From Palauibacter sp965207805 (GTDB lineage: Bacteria; Gemmatimonadota; Gemmatimonadetes; Palauibacterales; Palauibacteraceae): a DNA stretch of 64,000 bases. The notes under the pieces are model-generated. The model made no database searches, had not been told where the DNA came from, and worked only from the letters and a program-made list of their open reading frames with translations. A program made the translations under genes and the position numbers. Positions within the stretch are counted from its first letter, which is position 1; each line of letters opens with the position of its first letter. Where the stretch lies: the NCBI GenBank assembly GCA_965207805.1, contig OZ242312.1, forward strand, positions 1 to 64,000, given 5' to 3'. Positions 1 through 8,849 of the stretch are shown piece by piece.

Positions 1-620
1 AGCACCACGACCAGGTTCTCGATTCGGTCGCGGTGCCGCGGGTCCTCGAGCGCCCGCGGGTTCGCGTAGAGGCGGGTCGATGAGGCCATGAGTTCGTCGA
101 CGATCTCGAGCCCGTTGGCCTCGAGCGTCGCACCCGTCGCGGTGTTGTCGACGATGACGTCGGCGTCCTCCGGCGGAAACACCTCCGTCGCGCCGTACGA
201 CCGCACGAGCGTCGCGTCGAGTCCCCGATCCTGGATCCAGCGCGAGGAAAGCCGCGCGTATTCGGACGCTACCGTGAGGCGGCGGCCGGCGGCGCGCAGT
301 CCCGCCCGGGCGATGGTGGTGGGGGCGGCCGCCACGACGCGCACCGGGTCGAGCCCCGTGTCCAGGAGTTCGACGAGCGATCCGTTCAGTTCCGCCACCC
401 AGTCGGCCCCCGCGAATCCCAGGTCGCGAGATCCCGCGTGCAGCATCTCCACGACGTTCTGCGGCTTGAGCAACTTGGCGCCGAAGCCGGGGACCGAGAT
501 GACCGGGCGGTAGCGGCGCTCCCCGAGATCCACCCGCACGCCGCCGGCGGTCAGCAGTTCGAGTACACCGGACTGCATCCGCCCCTTGGGCAGGGCGAGT
601 CTTGTCGTTTTGTGATTCAT
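1..620 (-). CDS. hisG: ATP phosphoribosyltransferase HisG, 3' end outside window
   Basis: First enzyme of histidine biosynthesis: condenses ATP with PRPP to phosphoribosyl-ATP in the cytoplasm. The first 206 residues are visible; the frame runs off the left edge. Seen: N-terminal LALPKGRM (residues 8-15), the PGFGAKLLKPQNVVEML segment (44-60), LGFAGADWV (67-75) and the PRPP loop with DADVIVDNTATGATLEANGL (152-171). The ATG at 618-620 is placed so that LALPKGRM falls at the usual N-terminal position. It lies about 40 bases after an intrinsic terminator in its own leader, so expression is probably set by attenuation. Short versus long HisG form cannot be decided because the C-terminus is missing. 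Confidence 0.93.
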   Translation of the reverse strand, partial: MNHKTTRLALPKGRMQSGVLELLTAGGVRVDLGERRYRPVISVPGFGAKLLKPQNVVEMLHAGSRDLGFAGADWVAELNGSLVELLDTGLDPVRVVAAAPTTIARAGLRAAGRRLTVASEYARLSSRWIQDRGLDATLVRSYGATEVFPPEDADVIVDNTATGATLEANGLEIVDELMASSTRLYANPRALEDPRHRDRIENLVVV

Positions 621-662
621 GTCGTGGGCTCTGGAGGCCGATACCGGCGGGGAGGCAGCGAC

Positions 663-689
663 AAAAAAAGCCGGCCACCCCGGGCCGGC
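663..689 (-). terminator. Intrinsic terminator in the hisG leader (attenuator)
   Basis: Read on the minus strand: GCCGGCC, a 6-base loop, GGCCGGC, then seven T. A perfect 7-bp GC stem followed directly by a T tract is a textbook intrinsic terminator. No minus-strand gene lies upstream that it could end, because the neighbour at 833 is divergent. It sits between a small leader ORF (731-793) and hisG, so I read it as an attenuator. Its 5' arm and the bases just before it (683-697) can instead pair with the end of the leader ORF (728-740) through GGCCGG/CCGGCC and GATCG/CGATC. Confidence 0.75.
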
Positions 690-730
690 ATCGATCGTTC
701 GCAACCTTTGTTCAGGATACAGCTAGACGA

Positions 731-793
731 TCACCGGCCTCCGCGTGGGCGGTGGTAATAATAGTGGCCGAAAAACGGATGGGTGTTCGTCAT
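731..793 (-). CDS. hisL: Putative his leader peptide (20 aa)
   Basis: A 20-codon ORF in the hisG leader, too short for standard gene callers. It opens with ATG, contains GHYYYHRPRGG, and ends in TGA at 731-733. His codons are at positions 5, 10 and 14 and three Tyr codons lie between the last two. Architecture fits ribosome-mediated attenuation: a ribosome stalled at the His codons leaves the GGCCGG near the stop free to pair with the terminator 5' arm (antitermination); a ribosome reaching the stop covers it and the terminator forms. Only 3 of 20 codons are His, far fewer than in the enteric his leader, so the assignment rests on the arrangement. The upstream promoter would make it almost leaderless. 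Confidence 0.55.
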   Translation of the reverse strand: MTNTHPFFGHYYYHRPRGGR

Positions 794-801
794 GGGCGCG
801 G

Positions 802-830
802 AGGATCGCATCGCGCCGTTAGCTTGTCAA
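802..830 (-). promoter_or_regulatory. Candidate promoter of the his leader
   Basis: On the minus strand TTGACA (825-830, perfect -35) is followed after 17 bases by GATCCT (802-807, 3 of 6 matches to the -10 consensus). The leader ORF starts 8 bases after the -10 box. The -35 box lies 2 bases in front of the divergent dehydratase ATG at 833. Confidence 0.45.
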
Positions 831-832
831 GC

Positions 833-1834
833 ATGACCGAATCCCCGGCCCCCGGCCCACGGCCCCCGACACCGGCGCAGAGCCGCAAGACACGAGTGCG
901 CGTCGCGCCGTGGATCGAACGCACGCCGGTCAGACGCTGGATCCCGGATCGCGGCATCGCTTCGCTGCCCGCGGGAATCGAGCTTTTTCTGAAGCTGGAA
1001 CTCTTCCAGCGCACGGGTTCCTACAAGGTCCGGGGTGCCCTGAACAACGTCCTCTGCGCTGACGCGGAGACACTGCGGCGAGGGGTCACGGCCGTGAGCG
1101 CCGGGAACCATGCCATTTCCGTGGCTTACGCCGCCCGGGCGGCCGACACGACCGCCAAGGTCGTCATGCTGTCCTCCGCGAATCCGGCACGCGTCGCGCG
1201 CTGCCGGAACTTCGGGGCGGAAATCGAGTTCGCGGACGACGGGGCGAGCGGATTTGCACGCATGGAGGAGATCGCCCGGCAAGAGGGTCGGCTCGAGATC
1301 CATCCGTTCGAGGGGGAGGCGACCGTCTTCGGCACTTCGACCGTCGGTCTCGAGGTCGTGGAACAACTTCCCGACCTCGATGCGCTGGTCGTCCCCATCG
1401 GGGGCGGAGGTCTCATCTCCGGCACGGCGAGCATGGTGAAGCAGCTGGCGCCCGCGTGCAGCGTCTACGGCGTGGAGCCCGTCGGTGCCGACTCCATGCG
1501 ACGCAGCCTCGATGCGGGCGAGCCGGTCGCGCTCGATCGCATCGACACGATCGCGGACAGCCTCGGCGCCCCCCACGCGGCACCCTACACCTTCGGACTC
1601 GTGCAGCGTTACGTGGACGACGTCGTGCTCGTCGATGACGACGCGATCCGCGCCGCCCTGAACGCGTTGTTCCTCGACGCGAAGCTGGTCGCCGAACCCG
1701 CATCCGCCGCCCCGCTCGCCGCCGCGTGCGGTCCCCTGCGGGAGCGATTGGAAGGCCGTCGCGTCGGCCTCATCCTCTCCGGCTCGAACATCGACCTGGA
1801 CACCTTCGCGGCCCACCTTCGGGCCGCCGGGTGA
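833..1834 (+). CDS. Threonine/serine dehydratase, PLP fold type II
   Basis: Cytoplasmic PLP enzyme deaminating threonine or serine to a 2-oxo acid. Seen: TGSYKVRGA with the PLP lysine K65, SAGNHA (89-94) for substrate carboxylate binding, GGGGLISG (190-197) for the PLP phosphate, and a C-terminal SGSNID. At 333 residues there is no room for a C-terminal ACT regulatory domain, so it resembles the catabolic dehydratase or serine racemase rather than long biosynthetic IlvA. The frame stays open upstream to 602, but that part overlaps the his leader, and ATG 833 gives the natural N-terminus. No good ribosome binding site precedes it. Confidence 0.85.
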   Translation: MTESPAPGPRPPTPAQSRKTRVRVAPWIERTPVRRWIPDRGIASLPAGIELFLKLELFQRTGSYKVRGALNNVLCADAETLRRGVTAVSAGNHAISVAYAARAADTTAKVVMLSSANPARVARCRNFGAEIEFADDGASGFARMEEIARQEGRLEIHPFEGEATVFGTSTVGLEVVEQLPDLDALVVPIGGGGLISGTASMVKQLAPACSVYGVEPVGADSMRRSLDAGEPVALDRIDTIADSLGAPHAAPYTFGLVQRYVDDVVLVDDDAIRAALNALFLDAKLVAEPASAAPLAAACGPLRERLEGRRVGLILSGSNIDLDTFAAHLRAAG

Positions 1835-1944
1835 CGGCCCTCCCGCTCGAAGAACGCGCGGCCGTCGTCCCGGACCGGGTCAACGAGTACAATCTGACGG
1901 CGTCAATCCGCTGGCGTCGTTTTCACCATTGAAGGAGAAACGGA

Positions 1945-3051
1945 ATGAGAGAAGGAGTCGTGAGACGTTTTCCGGCGGTGACCGCTCTGGGGCTCGCCGC
2001 GCTTCTTTCCGGCCTCCCGCTCCTCCCCGTCGCCGGGCAGTCGATCACCGTCGTGTCCTGGGGCGGCTCCTACGGCCGCGCCGTCAACGAGGGCGCCAAC
2101 ATCCCCTTCACCGAGGCGACCGGCATCCGCATCAGCGTGGAGGACTACAACGGCGGCCTGGCCCAGATCCGGGCCCAGGTGGACATCGGCAACATCCATT
2201 GGGACGTGGTCGACCTGGAGATCGCCGATGCCGTGCGCGGTTGCGACGAGGGGCTGCTCGAGCTGATCGACATCGACGATCTGCCTCCCGGACCCGACGG
2301 CACTCCCGCGGCCGACGACTTCGTGGCCGAGAGCCAAACCGAGTGCGGGGTGGGCAATCTGTACTGGTCGACCGTGTACGCGTACAACGACGCGAACTTC
2401 GCGGGCGAAAAGCCCACCACCATGGCCGACTTCTTCGACCTGGAGAAGTTTCCGGGCCGCCGCGGGATGCGGCGGGTACCGCAGGTGAACCTGGAGTTTG
2501 CCCTGATCGCCGATGGCGTGCCGCTCGATGAGGTGTACGCCGCGCTGAGGACGCCGGAGGGCCTGGACCGGGCCTTCGCCAAGCTCGAAACGATCAAGGA
2601 CGAGGTGGTCTGGTGGGAGGCGGGCGCCCAGCCGCCGCAGATGCTGGCCGACGGGGAAGTGGTCATGAGCACGGCGTACAACGGCCGCATCTTCAATGCC
2701 CAGATCATGGAAAACCAACCGTTCGTGATCGTGTGGGACGGGCAGTTGCTGGACGTGGGTCAGATCGGGATCGTCGCGGGCACACCGAGGCTGGAAGAGG
2801 CACTGAGATACGTGGCCTTCAAAACCAGCGCCGAGTCCCTGGCGCGGATCGCCCGCCGCATCTCCTATTCGCCGGCACGCAGATCAGGCATGCCGCTGGT
2901 CACGACCCATGTGGTCGCGGGCGTCGACATGGCGCCCCACATGCCGGCCAGCGCGGGGAACGTGGAACGTGCGCTTCGTTACGACTGGGCGTACTGGGTC
3001 GACTACCAGGACGAGCTTAACGAGCGCTTCAGCGCCTGGCTGGCGCGCTAG
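1945..3051 (+). CDS. Periplasmic ABC substrate-binding protein, PotD/spermidine-putrescine type
   Basis: 368 residues with a signal peptide (about 1-32, cut near VAGQ) followed by ITVVSWGGSYG, the typical first strand of polyamine/iron type binding proteins, and a WEAGAQPPQMLADGEVVMSTAYNGR segment typical of the second lobe. It presumably captures a small cationic or organic solute for an ABC importer. No permease or ATPase gene is next to it, so it is an orphan and its substrate cannot be assigned. A good ribosome binding site (GAAGGAG, 1931-1937) precedes the ATG. Confidence 0.8.
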   Translation: MREGVVRRFPAVTALGLAALLSGLPLLPVAGQSITVVSWGGSYGRAVNEGANIPFTEATGIRISVEDYNGGLAQIRAQVDIGNIHWDVVDLEIADAVRGCDEGLLELIDIDDLPPGPDGTPAADDFVAESQTECGVGNLYWSTVYAYNDANFAGEKPTTMADFFDLEKFPGRRGMRRVPQVNLEFALIADGVPLDEVYAALRTPEGLDRAFAKLETIKDEVVWWEAGAQPPQMLADGEVVMSTAYNGRIFNAQIMENQPFVIVWDGQLLDVGQIGIVAGTPRLEEALRYVAFKTSAESLARIARRISYSPARRSGMPLVTTHVVAGVDMAPHMPASAGNVERALRYDWAYWVDYQDELNERFSAWLAR

Positions 3052-3121
3052 CGCAAGGCGAGGTTTCTCGCGGCAATCGCGGGGGAGACGACGGGAGCAC
3101 CAGGGCCGGCGTGCGCGCGTG

Positions 3122-5416
3122 TCAGAACACCACGCGATAGTTGACGTTCAGACCTCGCCCGGCCTCCGGCATGATCTCCTTCACCCGCGAGAGGTGGTTG
3201 CGGTACTCGGTGTTCGCGGCGTTGACGAGGCTCACGGTCAGGACGTTCAGACGTCCGCCGAACGTAAACCGCACCGCTGCCGTGGCGTTGAAGACGGTGT
3301 ACCCACGCGTCGGCGTCTCGAATTCGCCAACCCGGTCCTGCCCGTCCGCCATCTCGGTCTCCGCACGGACGTACCACGACGGCCTCTCGTATTTCAGGGC
3401 CACATGTCCCTTGAGCGGAGGAACGAGAGGCAGAGGCCGGCCGGTCCCCTTCAGGCTGCCTCTCACCGATGAGGCCACCCCCTCCAGCGCCAGCCCCCGC
3501 CCGGCGTCAACGTCCACGCCGGCTTCGAAGCCGCTGAAGACGGCGTCGTTGCCCCGGAACTGATAGACGGGGAGGCGCACGCGGCTCAAGCGGCCCGTGT
3601 CCTCCCCGTAAATGTGGTTCTTGATGTCGTTGTGAAAGCCGGTCACTTCGGCCCTCAGCCGGTCGGACTCGAAGCGGAGGAAGACATCGAGCCCCCTCCC
3701 GACTTCGCTCTCCAGAGCTGGGTTTCCGACTTCAAAGACGTAAGCCGCCAGATGGGGTCCTTCCGAATAGAGTTCGGTGATGTCGGGCGTGCGAACCGCG
3801 CGGGCAACGCTGGCACCGAGCACCAGCCCCGAGGCGGACTTGTAAAGGACGCCCAGCGACCCCGAAACAGAGTGGAAGCTGCGGTCACGAATCTCACCGA
3901 TATCCGAGACCCGGTCTTCCGCGGGGTCGGCCAGGGTCCAGTCGTACCGTAGCCCCGACTCGATCTGGATGGAGCCCAGGTTGACTTCCTCGAGCAGGTA
4001 CAGGGCCGCCTTGAGCCGACGCGTGTCCGGCGTGAACAGGGATCCCCCGTATCCGAAGTCCTCCCAGGACGCGCGGCCGCCCATCGCACCCGCCGTAAAC
4101 GGTCCCCACCTCCCATGCCGACCCAGGACGTCCGCGCTCGCGCGCTGTTGCTCGAAGAGCGTGCCCAAAATGTCCGCTGCCTCGAGCTCGCGGTGCGTGT
4201 ACCAGGTGTGAGTCGCGTCGAAGCGGAGGTTGTTGAACGGCCCGACCGGCTCTTCGACCACCGTCCGGAACTTCGATGAGACTCGCTCCATTTCGATGCG
4301 CACGCCCTCCGCGTGCCCACCCACGAAACCACCCGGGATGCCGTAGTAGTTGCGGTAGCCGCGGAAGGACGCCCCCAGGCGACCCCAATCGGCCACGTAG
4401 GCCGTCCCCGCGCCCCCGCTCAACAGTTCGCCGTCGGTGTTGAGAAGCGTGCCGGCGGGCGTCTTCAAATCTCCCGCCGTCCGTGCGGCCACCTCCACCC
4501 GAAGCGGCACGCGCTCCGCGATGGAGAACACCGTGGTCGCGCTGCCGGCCAGCGCGTCGGTCGCGGTCTCCGTCTGCAGCGTCGCCGCGCCCGTCAGGCG
4601 GTGCGGTGCGGCCGTCGGAATCTCGTCGCGGATGACGTTGATGACCCCGCCCAGCGCGTTGCCCCCGTAGAGCAGTGCGCCCGGACCCCGCACAACCTCG
4701 ATCCGCCGTGCCGAGGACGGATCGAGCGCGGTGGTGTGGTCCGAGCCCGAGTTGGAGGCATCCCCGACCGCAGTCCCGTCCTCGAGCATCAGTACCCGAT
4801 CACCGCTCATCCCCCGGATCACCGGTTGTGCAACCGATGGACCCATCCTGGTGGCGGCCAGCCCCGGCATGGACGCGAGGGTCCCCGCGACGGTCGCCGT
4901 CATCTGGCGCTGCAGGTCGTCGCCCGACATGACGCTGACCGGCCGAATCGCCTCGGCCGCGGTGCGCTCGCTGATCGTGGCCGTCACCACGAGGTCCTGC
5001 ATCGCGATGGGAGACGGTGCCAACTCGATCACGACCTCTGCCGACTCCGCCACCGCCCGGCGCGCGCGCGCGGCCCCCACGGTGACTTCCACGGTGACGC
5101 CCCGGTATCCCAGGCGGTCGGCTCGAACCGTGTACACGCCCGCGGCCAACCCGGTCAGGTGGAAGGTCCCGTCCGCCCGGGTCACCGCCCGGGTTCCCCT
5201 CCCGACCACCGATACTTGCGCTCCGGCCAGGGGTTCACCGGTACCCGCATCGCGCACGCTGCCCTCGAACACATAAACCTGCTCCTGCGCGGCGACCGGA
5301 GAGATGACGAGCGCGGGAGCGAGCGCGAAATACAGGACGAACGCCAGCCGATGCCGACGGATTCCGTCGACACGCGCGCGAACCGCGATGGAAGGGAACC
5401 TCCCGTCGGCTTGCAT
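3122..5416 (-). CDS. TonB-dependent outer membrane receptor
   Basis: 764 residues. Order: signal peptide ending VAAQ; a carboxypeptidase-regulatory-like beta domain (VFEGSVRDAGTGEPLAGAQVSVVG through the GYRGVTVEV strand); plug domain with the ARRIEVVRGPGALLYGGNALGGVINVI motif; a 22-strand type barrel ending in aromatic residue F. Transports a chelate or other large solute across the outer membrane with TonB energy; the ligand is not evident. I chose ATG 5416, with GGGGAG five bases upstream, over the in-frame GTG at 5458. It stands alone, convergent with the PotD-like gene and divergent from the penicillin-binding protein. Confidence 0.9.
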   Translation of the reverse strand: MQADGRFPSIAVRARVDGIRRHRLAFVLYFALAPALVISPVAAQEQVYVFEGSVRDAGTGEPLAGAQVSVVGRGTRAVTRADGTFHLTGLAAGVYTVRADRLGYRGVTVEVTVGAARARRAVAESAEVVIELAPSPIAMQDLVVTATISERTAAEAIRPVSVMSGDDLQRQMTATVAGTLASMPGLAATRMGPSVAQPVIRGMSGDRVLMLEDGTAVGDASNSGSDHTTALDPSSARRIEVVRGPGALLYGGNALGGVINVIRDEIPTAAPHRLTGAATLQTETATDALAGSATTVFSIAERVPLRVEVAARTAGDLKTPAGTLLNTDGELLSGGAGTAYVADWGRLGASFRGYRNYYGIPGGFVGGHAEGVRIEMERVSSKFRTVVEEPVGPFNNLRFDATHTWYTHRELEAADILGTLFEQQRASADVLGRHGRWGPFTAGAMGGRASWEDFGYGGSLFTPDTRRLKAALYLLEEVNLGSIQIESGLRYDWTLADPAEDRVSDIGEIRDRSFHSVSGSLGVLYKSASGLVLGASVARAVRTPDITELYSEGPHLAAYVFEVGNPALESEVGRGLDVFLRFESDRLRAEVTGFHNDIKNHIYGEDTGRLSRVRLPVYQFRGNDAVFSGFEAGVDVDAGRGLALEGVASSVRGSLKGTGRPLPLVPPLKGHVALKYERPSWYVRAETEMADGQDRVGEFETPTRGYTVFNATAAVRFTFGGRLNVLTVSLVNAANTEYRNHLSRVKEIMPEAGRGLNVNYRVVF

Positions 5417-5558
5417 CTGCTCCCCGTCCCGAGTTGACGACCCGAACCCGGGCCACAAGCTGCATCGTGGGCACGGGACGTTAGACGTGCGCGACGGTTT
5501 CGGGCAACCTCGCGCGCGGGTGGAAACCCTTTGGTCCCCCCGAAGCGTCTAAGGCGGT

Positions 5559-7841
5559 GTGAAAAAGGGAAGAAGGGTTCGGCGGCTCGTGCTCCTTGCC
5601 GCGGCGATTCTCGCCGCCGGCATCGGCTATCTGGCTTTCGAAGCTCGCGTAGCACGCGAATTCGAGGCGCTTGACGCCTCTTCCCCGGCGCGCATCCTGG
5701 CGCGACCGTGGACCCTGCGCGCCGGCGACCGCGTGGACCCGCAGCGCCTCATCGACCACCTGGAGAAGGTCGGCTACCGATCGGTCTCCGGCAGAACGCC
5801 GCAAACCGGAGAGTTCAGCGCGCGCGGCCGCGATCTTCTCGTGGGGCGCCGCGCGCTTCGTCTGGGTGGCCTCGTCGATCCTGGCGTCCGGGCGCGAGTG
5901 CGATTCCGGAGCAACGGACGCATCTCCACGATTCGGGATGTCGAGGGGAACCACCTCGCCCATCTTCTCATTGATCCCGAGGTGATCGGGGCGTCCGTCG
6001 GCGAGCGCGGCCGGGACCGGGTGCCCGTCCGGCTCGACGAGGTGCCGGAGCACCTGGTCGAGGCGTTGCTGACGGTGGAGGATCGCCGCTTCTACGAGCA
6101 CGGCGCGCTGGACCTTCGCCGCATGGCCGGCGCCGCGCTCTCGAACCTCCGGCAGCGGCGGGTTGCGGAGGGGGGGAGCACGATCACGCAGCAACTCGCC
6201 CGCACGCTCTTCCTGTCGACGGATCGCACCGTACTCCGGAAGCTGCGCGAGACGGCGATCGCGGTGGCGCTGGAGAGACGTTTCTCCAAGCGGCGCCTGC
6301 TCCAGGCCTATGTGAACCACATCTATCTCGGGCAGCATCGCGGAACCGCGATTCACGGCTTCGGGCGCGCCGCGCAGTTCTACTTCGACCGCGACATTTC
6401 GGAGTTGACGCTGGGCCAGTCGGCGATGCTGGTCGGGATTGTGAGGGGACCGAGCGTGTACTCGCCCCATCGCCATCCGGAGCGCGCCCGGGCCCGGCGC
6501 GACGTGGTGCTGCGGCAGATGCACGCCGTCGGGCACCTGGACGACGCCCGGCGCGACGCCGAACTCGAAGCCGATCTGGAGATTCGACGTCCTCCGGAGC
6601 GGAACTTCGATGCGCGCTGGTATCTGGATTTCCTGCGGCGGGAACTGGCTGCCGGCGATGCTCCGCTGGAACCGGAAGGCGGTGGCCCGGCGGTGGTTTC
6701 TTCGCTTGTCCCCGAGCTTCAACGCGCCGCCGAGACGGCGGTGTCAGAGGGGATCCGCAACATGGAGCGTCAGCGTCCCCGTCTGAGGGAACAGACCGGG
6801 CCGCTCCAGGGGGCGCTGGTCGCCCTGGACCCGCGGACCGGCCACATCCTGGCGATGGTCGGCGGTCGCTCCTACGGCGAGTCTCAGTTCAATCGAGCTG
6901 CCGACGCCCGACGTCAACCCGGAAGCGCCTTCAAGCCCGTCGTGGCGCTGGCCGCCCTCACACCGGGAGCGGATCCTTCCTTCACCCTGGCTTCCGTGCT
7001 GAAGGACGAACCGCTCGCGCTCGATACGCCGGCCGGCCTGTGGAAGCCGGCGAACGCCGACCGCGCGTTCCTCGGACCCATCAGGCTGCGCGAGGCGCTG
7101 GAGGGGTCGCGCAACGTGCCGTTTGCTCGTCTGGGTCTGGAGGTCGGTCCCGACAGAATCATCGAGACGGCGCGCCGCCTGGGCATCGAGGGCCCGCTCG
7201 CACCCTATCCGAGTCTGGCGCTCGGCGCCTCCGAGGTGACGCTGCTCGAGTTGACGTCGGCCTACGCGGTGCTGGCCGCGGAGGGTCGGCGTACGCCGCC
7301 GCGCTCGGTGATCGCCGTGTTCGGCCGGGACGGCGTCCTGCGAGAGGAGACCGCGGGCCGCGGCGACGCTGTCATCAGCCCGGCGGAGGCGTACCTGCTC
7401 ACGTCCGCGCTGCGCGGCGTGGTCGAGCGGGGGACCGGGCACGGTGTCCGCGAGGCGGGATACCGCGGTCCCGTGGCGGCGAAGTCCGGGACGACGAACG
7501 GCTCGCGCGACGCCTGGTTCGTGGGCTACACGCCGGAACTGGCGGTAGGAGTGTGGGTGGGGTTCGACGATGGGACGCCGGTCGGTCTTTCCGGCTCCAG
7601 GGCCGCGCTCCCGATCTTCGCGGACTTCATGATCCGCGTTCTCGGCCCCCGCGGAGGCCGTGGATTCAGGGCGCCGGAAGGGGTGGAGTGGATAGAAATC
7701 CAGCCGGAGACCGGTCTCCGCGCCGGCTGGGGCTGCCGCGGGGAGCCCGAACTCTTCCTCTCCGGCACTGGGCCCGAAGCTTCCTGCGGCTACTGGAGGG
7801 TTCCGCGCCGCCGCACGACCATGTCACCCGCGACGCGCTGA
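5559..7841 (+). CDS. mrcB: Bifunctional penicillin-binding protein 1B type
   Basis: 760 residues, GTG start. One N-terminal TM helix (about 10-27); a UB2H-like region (about 45-105) as in PBP1b; GT51 transglycosylase (about 145-330) with catalytic E174 in VEDRRFYEHG and EGGSTITQQ (204-212); transpeptidase (about 415-715) with the S456-AFK motif, SRN (517-519) and K642-SGT. It polymerises lipid II into glycan and cross-links peptides on the periplasmic side. All catalytic motifs are intact. The UB2H region suggests regulation by an outer-membrane lipoprotein of the LpoB kind, but no such gene is next to it. Confidence 0.92.
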   Translation: MKKGRRVRRLVLLAAAILAAGIGYLAFEARVAREFEALDASSPARILARPWTLRAGDRVDPQRLIDHLEKVGYRSVSGRTPQTGEFSARGRDLLVGRRALRLGGLVDPGVRARVRFRSNGRISTIRDVEGNHLAHLLIDPEVIGASVGERGRDRVPVRLDEVPEHLVEALLTVEDRRFYEHGALDLRRMAGAALSNLRQRRVAEGGSTITQQLARTLFLSTDRTVLRKLRETAIAVALERRFSKRRLLQAYVNHIYLGQHRGTAIHGFGRAAQFYFDRDISELTLGQSAMLVGIVRGPSVYSPHRHPERARARRDVVLRQMHAVGHLDDARRDAELEADLEIRRPPERNFDARWYLDFLRRELAAGDAPLEPEGGGPAVVSSLVPELQRAAETAVSEGIRNMERQRPRLREQTGPLQGALVALDPRTGHILAMVGGRSYGESQFNRAADARRQPGSAFKPVVALAALTPGADPSFTLASVLKDEPLALDTPAGLWKPANADRAFLGPIRLREALEGSRNVPFARLGLEVGPDRIIETARRLGIEGPLAPYPSLALGASEVTLLELTSAYAVLAAEGRRTPPRSVIAVFGRDGVLREETAGRGDAVISPAEAYLLTSALRGVVERGTGHGVREAGYRGPVAAKSGTTNGSRDAWFVGYTPELAVGVWVGFDDGTPVGLSGSRAALPIFADFMIRVLGPRGGRGFRAPEGVEWIEIQPETGLRAGWGCRGEPELFLSGTGPEASCGYWRVPRRRTTMSPATR

Positions 7842-7868
7842 CGGCGCGACCCGCTGTCGGGCGCCGCG

Positions 7869-8480
7869 CTACTCCCGGCGCGCGTGGTGCGCGTGATCGT
7901 GTCGCCCCTGATGGAAAACGACGTGGAGCAGGGACCCCGCGACGAAGGCCTGGTAGAGTTCAAGCGCGGCGTGCCCGTCCGGCAGAATCTCTGTTCCCGC
8001 CGCGAAGCCGATCGCAGTCGCCGCCAGAATCGCCCCCACGCCGGCCACCGCGACAACCACGCCGTGCCGAGGCTCGAGCAGCCACCAGATCAACAGGCCG
8101 ACAGCGATCCGGTGCAGGATGACGGCAAAGGCGAACGGGGCGCTTGCGGTCGCGGGCATCAAGGCTCCGCCTTCGAGGAGCGCGTGCAGCACCATCGATG
8201 CCACGCCCAGCAGGATGGTGAGGTTGTCCGTGTGACGCGCCAGTCTGTGTGAGATCTTCTCGATGAGGTGGAGAAGGCCCGCGCCCGCGATCACGGCGAT
8301 CAGGGGCGCGATCTGACGCTCGATCCAGACGTGCGGGAAGATCTGCCAGGCCACCAGCAGCGGTAGCGCCACGAAGACGATCGCGTCGATCAGCCGCATC
8401 GTGCGCGGCCTGCTGTGCAGGACGATGTACAGGAAAACTCCGGCCACCGGCGCGATGAGCGCAGCGATGAACGGGGTCAT
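7869..8480 (-). CDS. ZIP-like multi-pass membrane protein with His-rich tail
   Basis: 203 residues with about seven hydrophobic segments. LHALLEGGA has the H-x-x-x-E-G pattern (H99, E103) of ZIP transporter helix IV, and ILHRIAVG (H123) resembles helix V; both helices carry the metal site in ZIP proteins. The C-terminus is His-rich (HQGRHDHAHHARRE). Last gene of a minus-strand cluster with a CDF exporter and His-rich proteins, so a role in zinc or related metal movement fits. It is shorter and more diverged than characterised ZIP proteins, so transport activity is inference. Confidence 0.6.
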   Translation of the reverse strand: MTPFIAALIAPVAGVFLYIVLHSRPRTMRLIDAIVFVALPLLVAWQIFPHVWIERQIAPLIAVIAGAGLLHLIEKISHRLARHTDNLTILLGVASMVLHALLEGGALMPATASAPFAFAVILHRIAVGLLIWWLLEPRHGVVVAVAGVGAILAATAIGFAAGTEILPDGHAALELYQAFVAGSLLHVVFHQGRHDHAHHARRE

Positions 8481-8508
8481 TCAGGCCGCCCGGATACCTC
8501 TCCGACCG

Positions 8509-8835
8509 TCAGTTTGCGGGACCGTGATCGTCGCAGTGCCCCGCGTGCACGTGGTGCAGGTGGCCGTCGACGACGTAGTCGATGTGGCCATCGTGCTCGA
8601 CCGCCTCGTGACCGCAGCCATCTCCGTGCACGTGGTCGCTATCGTGCCCCGCGCAGTCGTGCCCGTGACCCGGCGCCGGACCGTGGTCGTCGCAGTGGTC
8701 TCCGTGCACATGATGGAGGTGGCCGTCGACGACGTAGTCCGTGTGGCCGTCATGCTCGACCGCCTCATGGCCGCAATCGTCTCCGTGCACATGGCTGCTG
8801 TCGTGACCCTCGCAGGTGTGGTCGTGTCCGCCCAT
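8509..8835 (-). CDS. His-rich small metal-binding protein, tandem duplicate
   Basis: 108 residues, over a quarter of them His, plus Asp and Cys. Two copies of one module are visible: CGHEAVEHDGHTDYVVDGHL at 21-40 and CGHEAVEHDGHIDYVVDGHL at 74-93, each followed by HHVH...HCDDHG. There is no signal peptide, so it is probably a cytoplasmic metal buffer or chaperone for the adjacent CDF exporter. The start is fixed by AGGAGAAG upstream of ATG 8835. Single-module relatives are, from memory, sometimes named zinc transporter permease in databases, but no transmembrane segment is visible here. Confidence 0.7.
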   Translation of the reverse strand: MGGHDHTCEGHDSSHVHGDDCGHEAVEHDGHTDYVVDGHLHHVHGDHCDDHGPAPGHGHDCAGHDSDHVHGDGCGHEAVEHDGHIDYVVDGHLHHVHAGHCDDHGPAN

Positions 8836-8849
8836 CGCTCTTCTCCTTG

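Noticed and set aside
602..832. Upstream extension of the dehydratase frame
   Set aside because: It overlaps the his leader, promoter and terminator and encodes no dehydratase sequence.
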